Source of the DNA: Nepenthes gracilis | Lineage: Eukaryota; Streptophyta; Magnoliopsida; Caryophyllales; Nepenthaceae | Assembly: GCA_033239525.1 (NCBI GenBank) | Contig: BSYO01000026.1 | Span: forward strand, 8,170,371 to 8,234,370 | Reading direction: 5' to 3' | Length of the DNA stretch: 64,000 nt | Shown here: positions 22,110 to 34,056 of the stretch, piece by piece | Numbering within the stretch: position 1 is the first letter of the stretch | Layout: the number at the start of each line of letters is the position of its first letter | Notes under the pieces: generated by a model | The model's input: only the letters and a program-made list of their open reading frames with translations | What the model was told of the DNA's origin: nothing | Databases searched by the model: none | Position numbers and translations under genes: made by a program

Positions 22110-25100
22110 TCAATGCCGATACAAACCGAGCAAATTCTTCTCCCTCTCTTCCATTCTCTTTCTTGCAGCCTCCCTCGCCTGAAGTGCAGCAGCTTCCTCA
22201 GCGGGCACAACCTTGAGCTTCTCATCTGGCCTCTTTCTCTTCCCAATGGCAACCGAAGAAGCAGCCCCTTTCACTGATCTCATGGGATTCAAAGGCATTG
22301 TTACCACAGGCCCAGGTGCAGATCCACCTTTAGATCTAACAGCATCCTCCACTGTAACTTGTCCGGTCAATGAAACACCAAGAGGTCTTTTCCAGGGTTC
22401 TTTGAGCATGGACCTTGCTGAATTCTGAGCAGAAGCACATGCCTCTTCCTGGGTCACCCGCTTACCTGTTCAAATAGAAGAAAATACACAAAATATTTTG
22501 GCACCGATATGAATTAAACAGAATCAACAATCCAGCTTTTTATTCCTTCACCTAAAGCATCATAATAGTAAAACATCATAATAGTAAAAGACAGAATCAG
22601 GATCATAGTTAATGCCGGTGTGCAAATCATAATGATAGCCTGAACAGATGTCATAATTTCAAACTACCATCATTCAGACTTATCATCTAGGGAACCACAA
22701 GAAGCCAGCACATACTAGAATAATTCACACAGCGAAGAATGATGTTTCTGAATAGAAAAGTCGAAGCCTAGAAAGAAAGAAAAATCTGGTCCAGCATTTA
22801 TCCAGCAAACTAGCTCAATGAGAACCCACCAAGAAGAAGAACAAGGTTAAACGGATGGTCTGGTGCATGAGAATGATTTAATGTAAGTAGCATTATTCCT
22901 ACATTATATAAAGTATGTTTACATGGCTTGAACATGTGCCTCTAACTCATAATAAAACAATCTTAATGGCTGCATCAAAGCTGATCCTTTAATGTCAAGA
23001 TTAATCTGTTAGAAGAATAAATTTACAAAAGCAAATGATACTGAAATTTCAATTGCCAGGAACCATTGATTGATCAGAGAACAAGCTCATGCCATATGTT
23101 TGACCACTATATATAATCGATTGCAACCACTGAAACCTAGCCCAATGGACTAGGCATGCGGACAGAAAATCTTATGCAACCCTGAATTTTCTAAATATAA
23201 TACAAAAATCATATAGTTTTCTCAAGCTGGGCAATGGAATTTTAATTGGAGCTTGTCGACTCCAAAACTACAATTCTTGGCATACAAATGGCATCACAAA
23301 CGGGAGAAATCATGCTGCTTATGGCTATTGAACACTCTGAGATTATTGTCACTCTATTTGAAATTTTTAAGGCAATTCCAATCTTCATGGAACAGAACAT
23401 CCTATCAATATCAAGACTGTTATTTGAGAAGCACAGCTAGTTATCAACTACTTATTGGTCCACCCATCTTTCTGTGGTTTTGTCAACAGAAGATGCATGG
23501 ACAAGTGGACAACCTCTCACTCATCGTGCTTTGCACTACTATATTTATCAAACATGGCTATGTGAATTTTCTAGCTCATCCATCTTATCTTCAAGGGAAG
23601 ATCACAAAGCCGCAGACTACTGAAGAAACCTTCATGAATCTAATCAATCAAGGCTTGAGCTAACGGTTCAGTTTAAACAACTGTGTTCAGCCTTAGCTAA
23701 AATTTACTAACTTATATGATAATTGAATCCAGGTTTAATCCAAGGAACCTGCATCACTTGGCTCTCCACACTAACCACAAGTGATGTAAGACTTAGCAAC
23801 AATGCAGTCCCTATGATAATTTAACAACCCAGAAAGAATGCAAAAAGACTACATCTTAAAATTTCAGTATCAATCAGGGCATGCCAAATTTAGAACGCAC
23901 ACCATGTCAATGAGATGCAGTAGAAGAGCTCAAACATAACCAATTACTACCAGTAACAAAGAAACAACTAAGTTAACCAACATTGTAAGGGCAAGGACCC
24001 TAGCAGTACCTGGACTTCCCTCTTTATCATCTAACGCTGAGGCATGTGACTGTCTTGCCTCCTGAAAAGATGCTAAATCCTTCTGATAACTGCGCCTAGC
24101 TTTCTGGCAAGCAGATGAAAGAAAATAATGAAACCCCAAATTATCTAATACATGCAGAACATTGACACCAAACCAAAAACACCAACAACAAAGAGCGATA
24201 AAGAGAGGTTTTTTCTTAAGAAAAACATAGCCAAGTATTAAAAAAAAAAAAAAAAAAAACAGAGTCTGAAGTCCTCCATATTGAGTTTTTAGGCTTAAAC
24301 TGATGCTTGGTTCTTGTAGGTGGTCATGTACCTGAAGTGTCCTTGTCATAAAAAAACAAAAAAGAAAATGAATGGATACTGCATGAGAATTGTAAGCTTT
24401 CTTCTGACTGTTTTCATTTCTCTATTCCCTTGTCTTCTCTCTCTCTCTCTTTCTCTTCCTTCATTCAATGTGGCAATGGAGGCAATGAAAGGGATTCAGC
24501 AATCGGGATGCAAATTCACAAAATTGATGACCAAATTCAGACACCATAAAGCAGCAACTCATGATAGTTAAAGATCCATAGGACAGAACATAAGACATTC
24601 TTACAGCTTCAATTTGTTCCATGGCACGGGTTGCTTCCTTTTCCTCCTTGTCTTTGGCAGCCTTCTCTTTCCGCATGTCAGAAAGCCGCTTGGCTACATT
24701 ATCCTTGTGACGCTGACCCAGTTCATGATTTCTAATGGTAGCTGGATTGTTTGATATGAATATTTTGCAAAAGTCGCACCATTTGTTTCCCTGGCTGACC
24801 CAATACTGGATAAAGGAAAACATCAGTAATTCGTTAGTCCAAAGCATTCTGTTCAAGCCAACGGTGTTGCAAGATTTGAGAAGTAACAAATCTCAAACGG
24901 TTATATTCTTAAAATGAAATACGACACTGTTACAAATTGGAGATGTTTCGAATTGCAAGGTCCGATATCATGATGCATAATTTTAAAAAGAAAAAAAAAA
25001 AACAAGATAGAAAATTCCCAAATGGATGGATTAAGGTTCAAAAAGAGGCAAATCCACATCTAGAGTTACATGAAGCAAGAGCTGATAAAACTGCAAGCAA

Positions 25101-25213
25101 AAAATGCTTTGCACAACAAAAAGCCCTGATGTTTTTCATTAACATGACATTCGCTTCCAACGAGATTAAATGGGATAATGAGGTGAGACGGAGTGACATG
25201 GTACCTCGGTCAT
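22110..25213 (-). CDS. ZOP1: ZOP1-like pre-mRNA splicing factor (U1-type zinc finger), OCRE exon broken
   Basis: Plant ZOP1 is a nucleic-acid-binding nuclear protein needed for pre-mRNA splicing and RNA-directed DNA methylation. Open coding exons here are 25213-25205 (MTE), 24805-24605, 24103-24010 and 22465-22110. Exon 2 encodes a U1/matrin-type C2H2 finger (CDFC, 13 residues, then H-5-H) and a basic helical segment rich in KEKAAKDKEEKE. Exon 3 encodes KARRSYQKDLASFQEA. The last exon starts KRVTQEEA and ends ARKRMEEREKNLLGLYRH. All four have GT/AG borders. The OCRE exon expected between exons 3 and 4 is present at 22686-22552 but damaged. Exon 3 ends and exon 4 begins in the same phase, so joining them gives 219 codons in frame. 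Without expression data it is open whether this is a working OCRE-less form or a pseudogene. Confidence 0.8.
22552..22686 (-). pseudogene. decayed OCRE-domain exon of the ZOP1-like gene
   Basis: After an acceptor TTCCCTAG, the exon reads in phase as DDKSE and then meets TGA and, two codons later, TAG. In a shifted frame it shows the OCRE signature GYHYDLHTGINYDPDSVFYY, the aromatic repeat of that domain. A perfect 16-bp tandem duplication (TTTTACTATTATGATG twice) near the 3' end shifts frame again just before the donor TTAG/GTGAAG. The exon is 135 bp, begins and ends in phase 1, and can be skipped without changing frame downstream. The conserved tryptophan normally following OCRE (KWVTQ) is Arg in the next exon. 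Confidence 0.8.
22687..24009 (-). other. intron sequence of the ZOP1-like gene
   Basis: This lies between exon 3 and the decayed OCRE exon. It contains a 136-codon open frame on the opposite strand (23253-23663) with no recognised domain and no supporting splice context. I treat it as chance. Confidence 0.6.
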
Positions 25214-26532
25214 GTCTGCGAGTTCGATCCTCAGCTGTGGACAATCGCGATAGCCCACCTCCTCAATATCTGACAAGTAGCTCCGATCAGACCTCTTAAG
25301 GATTGGAGTTTCTTCAATAAATACTAACGAAACTTCTCACATGCTTTTTTTTTTGCTAAGTAAAACTTCACACGTACGAACAAACTTTGTTAAAATTTTC
25401 GCCGACTAATGATGAAGATATTCAATTCTAAACCCTAACCATCTCTCTCCTCCTCCCTCCCTCTCACTTGCCTCTACTAGCACGCGCTTCCCGAGTTTCT
25501 CCGAGCCTGACCTAAGTTTTGCTTTAAATTAGACCCGAGTTCGGCCTAAACCTAATTCTAATCAGGTTTACAGCATAGTTGGACCTTTTTCCAATTTTTT
25601 AAGAGAAAATATTTTACACCCTCTGTTTTTTCTTTTTAATAATTTAATTTTATTATTTAATAAATATTATTATATTGGTTGAAATTTCATTCCAGATGTG
25701 GTAAACAAACAATAAACTAACTATATAAATGTACACAATAAATAAAATAATTGAATGTTTAAATAGTCTAATATGTTATCAAGTCTGCACACACACTCTC
25801 ACAACAACGAAAGTTTTAGGTGGTTAACTGAAAGAAAACAACAAAAATAATTACAGTTGAGTATAAGATTGAAAATTGGGGTGGCAAGGCAAAATAAACA
25901 ACTATCTCATAAATTTAGTAGTTTGCATTAAATTTATCAAAGGAAATGAGAACATTTTGTTCATTTTAACAACAGAAATCAACAAAAATTAGCTCAAAAA
26001 ATGATAAGGGAAATGGTAAATTGAAGTAAACAAAAATAAAATTTCAAGACCAGAACTTTTATCAAAACCAAACGAAGGGTTCAATTCATGGCCGCCGAAG
26101 GCCCTAAACACCATTGCATAGTTTAGAGTTCAATGGAAAGTATCCACTTTATAATAGTAACAGTTGTTATAGGACGCTCACAACAAAGGATTTTTCAGCC
26201 AATCTACAAAAACCCGTCAGTAGTAGCCATCTTCTTGCTCCTTCAATGTCTATAAAATTGGCACTGGCTTTTCTCATTTTAAAATTGGTTCAGGCTGGCC
26301 GTTCCACCGTTGCTTCCCGTCCATCGTCTGGGATCTCTCGATTTTCCCCATCAGCTCTCCAACACGGCCTGAAAGCAAATTTCACCGCACCAAAAATCCC
26401 TCAGAATAATAATAGGGTCGTATTGCTGTAAATAAGCTGGCATGGACATTTTATTTTAAGTATGAAAACCGGTTCGAACACAACTAATAAGATGTAAAAC
26501 TTCCAACATACCGAGTTGGCATGCAGGAGGGG
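25214..26532. other. spacer between CYP40 (3' end) and the ZOP1-like gene (5' end)
   Basis: This holds the presumed 5' UTR and promoter of the ZOP1-like gene on the right of 25214 and the 3' UTR of CYP40 below 26533. A pyrimidine-rich tract (25440-25480) and a telo-box lie 200-270 bp from the ZOP1 start. The middle (25600-26090) is AT-rich. An open frame at 26114-26431 resembles nothing known. Confidence 0.6.
25430..25438 (+). promoter_or_regulatory. telo-box AAACCCTAA upstream of the ZOP1-like gene
   Basis: An exact AAACCCTAA lies about 217 bp upstream of the start codon. Telo-boxes are common near the transcription starts of plant housekeeping and translation-related genes. Function here is inferred from sequence and position only. 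Confidence 0.5.
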
Positions 26533-29486
26533 CTATTGGAACATCCGGGAGTAGGCTTTTCTCTCCTGATCACGTCTATCAGCAATCTGTAACCATTTCA
26601 TAATGTAAAACCTCCTTCCATAAACAATCATTTCTCCTTATACAAATTCTCTTCTCTTATACAGAACTTTGAGGTGGGCAGAGACACTACCTTCTTCTTT
26701 GCAGCAGCAAGCTCCTTTTTTATTCCAGCTGCAAGAAGAGACACGATTAAGCATTCTATTACCGATTCCAAGGCAGGTGTGTTCATTACCCTAATTAACC
26801 ATGCTGGGACTTGGAGAATTTCATGACCAGCTGTAAATAACTAAACGCCTAACCTAAATTTAACTCAACCTAACTGAGAAACTAAGATGCTGCGCAATTT
26901 ATGCCTATTGATCATGAACATCTATGCCAAATCGATTGTTGAACTGAGTTTGTGAAACTGGACCATCAGCATTTATTTCACTAACCATCATTAGGCTCCA
27001 GCTCCAGTGCCTTCTTGAAACTTTCAACTGCAGCATCTATGTCATTAAGAGCTATGTGTGCCTGAAAACCAGCACCAAAAAAGTCGTTTTAACAAGACCT
27101 TACATCAGGAGGAGACGTCAAATCTAACTAGATAACATTATCACAACAAATAAGGAGTGCCATTAGCAGGCTTCATGACAAAAAGAAAAGTTACAAGATG
27201 AAACCTAGGCAATCATTTAGATTAAAAGTAACACCATAAACATTTCACTGGCCCCCAGAAGACTAAAATAATCACAACCTGGAGGTACCAACCTGCCCTT
27301 GGCGAAACAAAGCTTTCACGTTGTTATCATCATCACGCATTGCAAATTCAGTGTCCAACAAGGCCCCCTTCAAATCTCCCAGTTTCAACTTACAAGCCTA
27401 GAATTAGAATACCATATATCAACATGCTAGAAAATATAAGGTATCATCAGCAGGTGGGAAACGGCATTATAAACGGAATTTAGAGGGGTTATGATGCCAG
27501 GACAATATTCTTTTCTCTGACCCATTCCTTTATTAATCGCCTTTTCTCTAACACCCAGCTGTGTCATGTTTTTGAAACAGTGACAAAAAGTGGGTTTTCG
27601 TCTTCCACAGTAGTTTACTTGATCCAAACATTGCAATTGATTGGATTAAACCCCTATTTTTCCTTTCTACTATTACCACCAGAAACCGGGTGAAAGCATG
27701 AGACTCTCTGCTTAATAATTGCTTGAGAACAAATTCAATACCTAGATTCAAATGGCATTTTCTGAATGAACCTGAGCCAATCTCATTCACATTGTACACT
27801 AAACTTAACAAGAAACAAATATAATTGCTTACAGAACTGTTTGTGAAAATTTGTGACTTGGTCTTCCTCAAGGATGAACTCTTTTCTGCAGACAAAGAAA
27901 GGTTCATGTGTCACATCTGAACACTGAGGAACTACAATTTCCATAGAAGCATCAGAAATGATGGTAAAAAAATAAGCCAACCAACAAAAAGATTCACCTT
28001 CATCAATTCCTTCTTTCTCCCAACAGACATCCAGATAGCGTAATGCTTTGCGGTACTTCCGAAGAGCCATTTTGTAGTCTTGCTTCTAAAGAAAACAATA
28101 ATTCAAGATTACGAGAAGCAGAGAAAAAAAACAAATTGAAAATAGAGTCATAGCCACAAAATAGTCTTTGCACTCCTTACCTTGAACTGCTCGTTCCCAA
28201 AAGCCTTAATGGAATCAATAGAAGTCATCCACCAAGACAACTCAGTAGGATTCTCGTCAAGATCAGCTGGCCAATCGGGATAACTGTCACCATCTTTAAA
28301 AAAATTTGCAATCCCATCATCTTCCGAATCAGGAATTTCCCCACAATCAGAGATAATAACATCCTGGGTAGGGTGATCATTATCATCGGTGGTGACATGC
28401 TCAACTGAACGGACTACTCCCATGCCTTTAATCACTTTTCCAAATACAACATGCTTCCCATCTAGGTGGGAAGTTCGAGTAGTTGTGATAAAAAACTGAG
28501 AGCCATTTGTATTAGGACCGCTGTTAGCCATTGACAACATTCCTTTCCTCTCATGTTTTAATTCAAAGTTCTCATCTTCAAATTTCAACCCATAGATAGA
28601 TTCTCCCCCAGTACCATTCCCAGCAGAAATATCTCCCCCTTGGATCATGAAGCTCTTGATAACGCGATGAAAAGAACATCCCTAAATTGACAATTTTATT
28701 CTGAACCTGATTAGTAACGGACAAAATGCAGGGAAAACAACCGAATAACATTGATTCAAGTCAATAAATTGAAAAGTTCAGCACAAAAAACGAATGAGAG
28801 AGTAAAAAAAAAATAATGGCCTTCATCCTAGAGTGAATTTATTAGACTTCCAATTTAATCCCTGGAAGACATATTGTATTCCGAGTATATGAAGGCCACA
28901 CAAGCAAAACGCTCCGTGAATCTGGAAAAAAAAAAATCATATCAAAGGAGCACCATTATGCACATGTCCCACCAGTAGAAGCAGCATCCACCAGAAGGAC
29001 AATAGTTAGAGGCGCAGCAGAGCAAAATCACTAGCGCTTAATTTTCCAGACTTTCTCACCAACAATAATAAAAAAGATATAGAAGCAGATTAGTCACTTC
29101 ATGAATGAAGTAATTTAGCTGAAACGATAGCAAATAATTATAGTCAACTATGGAATTAAAGGCCGAGCTGATCAATTGGTTCAAACAGATCTAGCATCCT
29201 TTGGAATCACAAGTGAAAACCAAGGAATGAAAAAAGAGGTGAACAATACTTTGGTGAGAATTTCCATTAGACTAGTTACTGGACATAATGGAGAAGACAG
29301 AAACGAAGGAGAAACCTTGTAATGAAGAGGAACGCCGGTATTAGGGCCAATGCCCTTCTCCCCAGTACAGAGAGCCCTAAAATTCTCGGCTGTTTTGGGA
29401 ACGATATCGTTGAAGAGCTCAACGACAATCCGGCCTTCCAGGTCGCCTCCAATGCTCAGGTCAAGGTAGCACCTTCGCCTTGCCAT
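26533..29486 (-). CDS. CYP40: cyclophilin-40 / SQUINT peptidyl-prolyl isomerase co-chaperone
   Basis: CYP40 joins a cyclophilin isomerase to TPR repeats that bind Hsp90. In plants (SQUINT) it promotes AGO1 loading and miR156 action in phase change. Eight exons: 29486-29316, 28681-28181, 28085-27998, 27885-27833, 27397-27293, 27061-26986, 26728-26691, 26586-26533, all with GT/AG borders. They join to exactly 361 codons, the length of the Arabidopsis protein as I recall it. The cyclophilin domain covers about residues 1-170, with active-site FHRV (Arg63), Phe68-Met69 and Gln71, and NGSQFFITT. The residue before VVFG is His, as in CyP40, instead of the Trp of CyPA. TPR motifs occupy about 215-330 ([40 protein letters not shown]). 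The C-terminus is basic ([14 protein letters not shown]). No break is seen. Confidence 0.96.
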
Positions 29487-29558
29487 CTTGCTTCCTTCCT
29501 TTCCAGCTTTCGAGTAGTGGGCCAGCAGGCCAGGCTAGCAGAAAACAGAGAAGAACAG

Positions 29559-29567
29559 AAACCCTAA
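29559..29567 (+). promoter_or_regulatory. telo-box AAACCCTAA upstream of CYP40
   Basis: An exact AAACCCTAA lies 73 bp upstream of the CYP40 start, probably within or near the 5' UTR. The ZOP1-like gene has the same motif upstream. Confidence 0.5.
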
Positions 29568-30760
29568 TAGCCTAGAAAGGTGTTGCAGGTGCCGCTTTTT
29601 ATTTGAAAAATTAACGCAAAAATAAAAATAGCACCGGCCTTCCATTTTTGGGTTGTGGGAATTTTCTGCGATACCAATTAGATGACATAGTGGTTGAAAA
29701 ATCAGCGGAGAAAATCGTGGGCGATGCGTCCTGAATTCTTCCTGCAGTACTATAGCGAGTATATGCTCCTGCAAGTGTCTGTTGAATAAAAAACTGTGGA
29801 ACAAAAAATTTAAATTTCTCATCAAATAAGTTTCATTATCTAAGTCAACATATTATGCACAATTGTTAATAGGTGAATGAAAGAAAATGTTCCTAAATGT
29901 CAAGCCTCATGTAAAATGATTCAGCAAAGATATTTAGGCTACTTCATCAGTAAAATAAGAAATTGAATTAAAATTTACTTAATAATATATAAAATAGTAT
30001 CCCATTACATAGAGTTTTATCCTTATTTATCGGGGCCTAATTAATTTATCAATTTAACGTTGATTTAATTAAAAGCATGAGATATTGTTAGAGGATTATA
30101 TACCAATTGATATCTTATATGATATATTTTCTATTAAATTGAGTGTATCGATATCATGAAAAAAGTTTATTATAATTGTCAAATTGTTTTGGGCTCGAAC
30201 ATTCAAATAATAGATTTAAAATATGTTGAGTGAAGATAAAATTATTAAATACTTAGACCTGGTGATTAAGTCATGGGAGGGCTATGGATTCATATCAAAT
30301 ATACAACATCATTTTGATTCATATTCTTGAATTTGGTGTTTTACATAAGTATTTATTGTTTAAAGTCCTTTTTTCACTAAATAAACATAACGAGCTATTT
30401 TCTCCCATTAAAGATCCTATAAATATCTGAAAAATCCAACTCCGTGATGAACCTTTGCAATGAACGAAAAATAGAAGCGTAGTTGAGCTAAAAAGACTAT
30501 TTAAAAGATGCAAATAAAAACTATTGTGTCAAAAATTATATATTCGTCGATAATATTCAACTGAGAAAAATATAAAGCCCAAACTTATAAAAAATTTCTA
30601 GAATTTTGGATGATAATTGGTATTATTATGTTGACAACCGCAACTCATTATTGAAGATTGGCCATACTAAATAACTATTATTTTTTATTTAGAATTTAAA
30701 ATGTGTAAAATTTTAATTTATAGAACAAAGATATCCTAAAATTAATTCAACTCAAAATAG

Positions 30761-30763
<3 letters not shown>

Positions 30764-30793
<30 letters not shown>
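30764..30793. repeat. (TA)n microsatellite
   Basis: An uninterrupted run of about 14 TA units lies 30 bp before the Copia insertion site. Confidence 0.9.
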
Positions 30794-30796
<3 letters not shown>

Positions 30797-30820
30797 TTCA
30801 CCATGCACGACCCGAAAGTG

Positions 30821-30825
30821 CCACA
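30821..30825 (+). repeat. target-site duplication CCACA (left)
   Basis: It is identical to 36406-36410 on the other side of the Copia element. Confidence 0.9.
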
Positions 30826-31557
30826 TGTTAGAATTAAAAGCTTATTTAAATCGAGAGAAAATACGTGATAGACGATATCAAACACACAATAAACAATTAC
30901 GAACAAGAAAGACATGATTTTTATGTGGAAAACTCCCTATGAAACGAGGGAGAAAAACCACGGGACACGAAGCCAAATTTTTACTTCAAGAATAATTGAT
31001 TCGGATTCACAAACCCCAAATCACAAGAATCAATATCAACTAAATTTGTACAGCCCAAAAAAAGTATAAAGAATAAGAGTAGAGATAAAAACCCGGAGGA
31101 CGTTTCTTCACAGAACAAGAATCTAAATCTCGTGACGATTACTCAAGATTGGGACTTGATTGAAAACCCAAACGGAGGCTCAATTCTTCCTCTTCTTCTT
31201 CTTCTCTCTCTTTTCTCTCTTTTTCTTCTCTCGAACGACGCTCAGAATTCATTCAAAAAATAACCTAAAACGCAAACACGCGTTTTATATAATTGGCGCG
31301 CGCTTGAGCGGGTGTCGAGCGCGCGGCGGGCTGAGGCCCGTGCTCGAGCGCCTCTTGAGCGCACAATGAGTGGGGCACATTCTAGAAAATCCGCTTGAGC
31401 TCCTAGCAGGCGAACAGCGAGCAGCGGCCATACTAGAAAATTCGCTCGAACGTCTAGTGAGCTCAACTTGATCTTTCTCCATGCGGTGAGGATATACACC
31501 TCCACCCGCCACATCAAGTGGGTATGGGCACACACGGGAGTGACCTATAACACAACA
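30826..31557 (-). repeat. 3' LTR of the Copia element
   Basis: The LTR is 732 bp and starts (plus strand) TGTTAGAATTAAAAG. It contains two units of a ~50-bp internal repeat (AGCGAGC...GAAAATCCGCT) where the other LTR has three. Confidence 0.9.
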
Positions 31558-31566
31558 AACTTTCCG

Positions 31567-31938
31567 TCACGACTGTGTGGGGCCATACATCTTCATCCCG
31601 GCAATAGCACAGCAAGTTTCAAGCTTCCCATTTTGTAATGCCTTGGTCATCATATCTGATCCATTCTCCTCGATCCCGATCTTTTCCAGCACCAACGAAC
31701 CCGTGTCAATAACATGCTGCACCCATTGATACCTCACATCAATATGCTTTGATTTGGTGTGAAAGGACGAGTTCTTACTAAAATGGATTGCACTTTGACT
31801 GTCACAAAACAACACATACCGTTTCTGCTTGAGACCAAGTTCTCGAATGAATTTCTTCATCCATAGCATCTCCTTACTTGCCTCTGTAATAGCAATAAAT
31901 TTCACTTCAATAGTGGAGAGAGCAACACACCTCTGCAA
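31567..31938 (-). pseudogene. Copia RNase H domain fragment
   Basis: The 123-codon frame carries the Copia RNase H hallmarks VALSTIEVKFIAITEASKE, then LFCDSQSAIHFSKN, then HTKSKHIDVRYQWVQ. These supply the expected acidic residues, with Glu in STIEV and Asp in CDSQS. The frame ends near the 3' LTR. Upstream, the linked frame 32268-31948 holds LMYAMVCTRLDIAYTVG and WILKYLRGT from the RT-RNase H connection. Confidence 0.9.
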
Positions 31939-32392
31939 TCTCGATTGTCAGGAAATGGCTCCTCCTGCAAACATGACTAAATATCCTGAAGTAAACTTCC
32001 GTGAGTCGACATCACCCGCCATATCTGCATCAGTATATCCAACCAGAAGGGGTACGTTGCTTCCAAAGCACAAACACTGCTTAGAAGTTCCTCGAAGATA
32101 TTTGAGAATCCATTTTACCGCAGACCAATGCTCCTTACCGGGATTTGATAAAAATCGACTGACAACTCCAACAGTATAAGCTATATCTAGTCTCGTACAC
32201 ACCATAGCATACATTAGGCTACCCACATCTGAAGAATAGGGTATGCCTTTCATATGTGCCTTTTTCATCTTCAGTAGAAGGACATTGACAAGTACTTAGC
32301 TTAAAGTGATTGGCCAACAGTGTGCTCACTGATTTTGCCTTTTCCATGTTGAAGCGTTGAAACACTTTCTCCACGTAGCTCTCTTGTGACAT

Positions 32393-32878
32393 CTATAGCT
32401 TCCTTGATTTACGGTCGCAAAAAATTCTAATTCCCAGAATTTGCTTCGCCGGTTCCAAATCCTTCATAGCAAAGGACTTCCCAAGCTGTCGCTTTAACTC
32501 CGTGATCCGACAAGCATTACGCCCAACAATTAGCATATCATCCACATAGAGCAAAAGAACAACAAAATTATCCTCTGAAAAAATCTGAACAAAAACACAA
32601 TGATCCAAGGTCGTTTTCTGACAGCCCTGATTGACCATGACAGATTCAACCTTCTTGTACCATCGCCTTGGTGTTTGTTTCAAGCCATACAGACTCTTCT
32701 TGAAATGACACACTAAGTTCTCCCTCCCCTTGACAAGGAATCCCTCTGGTTGCTCCATGTAGATTTCTTCTTTAGGGTTACTGTGAAGAAACGTTGTCTG
32801 CACATCCATCTGTTCTACCTCCAGGTCAAGAACAGCAGCCAACCCGAGCACCACTCGAATGGAAGACATCTTTACCAC
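32393..32878 (-). pseudogene. Copia reverse transcriptase fragment
   Basis: The RT core is visible: MDVQTTFLHS (first catalytic Asp), EEIYMEQPEGF, KKSLYGLKQTPRRWYKK and the catalytic LLLYVDDMLIVG. The frame is cut at both ends by stops or shifts. The finger region just upstream (ALKNKWVFRLKTD) sits in a separate frame at 33285-32956. Confidence 0.93.
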
Positions 32879-32955
32879 TGTGCAAAGATCTCGTCGAAGT
32901 CAATACCCTTTCGTTGATTGAAGCCCTTCACAACCAGCCTCGCTTTATACCTCGA

Positions 32956-33285
32956 TTATGAGCTGTTTTTATCTGTTTTCAATCTGAAGACCCACTTGTT
33001 CTTCAATGCTCTTCTTCCCTTTGGTAGCCTTGTCAACTCAAATGTGTGATTTTCATGCAGTGATACCATCTCTTCTTGCATAGCTTCCATCCACTCCACC
33101 TTGTGTTCATCCTCCATTGCTTCCTCAAAACATTCGGGCTCTTCTCCGTCTGTAGGTAACACATACTCCTCGGCTGACAGACGAGTAGGGGGTCTTCGAT
33201 CTCTCGTGGATCGTCGGAGTGGAACAGTCTCGATAGGCTCTACAATATCAGGAGGAATAGCCTCATCCTCATCACTATCGGGCAC
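32956..33285 (-). pseudogene. Copia linker between integrase and RT, start of RT
   Basis: It shows the acidic/serine-rich linker typical before Copia RT (PLRRSTRDRRPPTR), then EEAMEDEHKVEWMEAMQEEM and HTFELTRLPKGRRALKNKWV. The frame is lost just after KLKTD-type residues. Confidence 0.88.
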
Positions 33286-33519
33286 TGCAGTTTCGTGATC
33301 TTCTTCATCTTCAATATTGCCTTGACTTTCATTCTACTGACGAACAGGTGTCGGCAGAAGATCTGAATCACACGCCCGGTAGTCATCATTCTTGGAGACA
33401 AACTCTGAACCTTTGCCGATATTTTCTATAGTCTCGTTCTCAACAAACACGACATCCCTAGATCGAACCAGCTTCTTCTCAATTGGATCATATAGTCGAT
33501 ACCCAAACTCATCTTCCCC

Positions 33520-34008
33520 TTAACCGAGAAATATACATTGTCTGGTCTTTAACTCCAGCTTGGTTTTTTCATCTTTGGGAACGTGAACAAAGACCTTACA
33601 TCCAAATACGCACAAGTGATCGTAGGATACATCTTTTCCGATCCATATCTTTTCAGGCACTTCACCATTCAAGATACCATGTGGTGACAAGTTGACGACA
33701 TGAGCCACGGCTCTCAAGACTTCCCCCCAAAATGAGCCAGGGAGCTTCGCCTCCGAAAGCACACATCGGACCCTCTACATTAAAGTCTCATTCATCCGTT
33801 CGGCTACCCCATTCAGTTACGGTGTCTTCGGTGGAGTCTTTTGATGAAGAATTCCATGAAAACGACAATACTCATCAAACGCTCCAATGTACTCCCCACT
33901 ATTATCACTTCGGATGCATTTCAGTTTCTTCCCTGTTTGCCTCTCAACCAAGGCGTGAAAGTGCTTGAAGAACATAAAAGCTTGATCCTTTGATTTCAGC
34001 GGATACAC
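33520..34008 (-). pseudogene. Copia integrase core, two frames
   Basis: Frame 34008-33817 holds KCIRSDNSGEYIGAFDEYC, carrying the second catalytic Asp and its downstream context. Frame 33762-33520 holds LPGSFWGEVLRAVAHVVN and VFGCKVFVHVPKDEKTKLE. A frame change between them interrupts the segment with the catalytic Glu. Confidence 0.9.
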
Positions 34009-34056
34009 CCATAATTTTCGAGAACAATCATCAATGAATGTGATGAAATAAAGTGC

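Larger units (their letters stand above)
29487..30825. other. CYP40 upstream region and AT-rich spacer
   Basis: The first few hundred bases should hold the CYP40 promoter. No other gene is recognised. A pure (TA)n run lies at 30764-30793. Position 30825 ends the CCACA target duplication of the adjacent Copia element. Confidence 0.6.

Noticed and set aside
23253..23663. 136-codon plus-strand frame inside the ZOP1-like intron
   Set aside because: No domain recognised, no promoter or splice context, and it is antisense to an intron.
26114..26431. 105-codon plus-strand frame between the two cellular genes
   Set aside because: No recognised domain. It is antisense to the probable 3' flank of CYP40 and upstream of the ZOP1-like gene.
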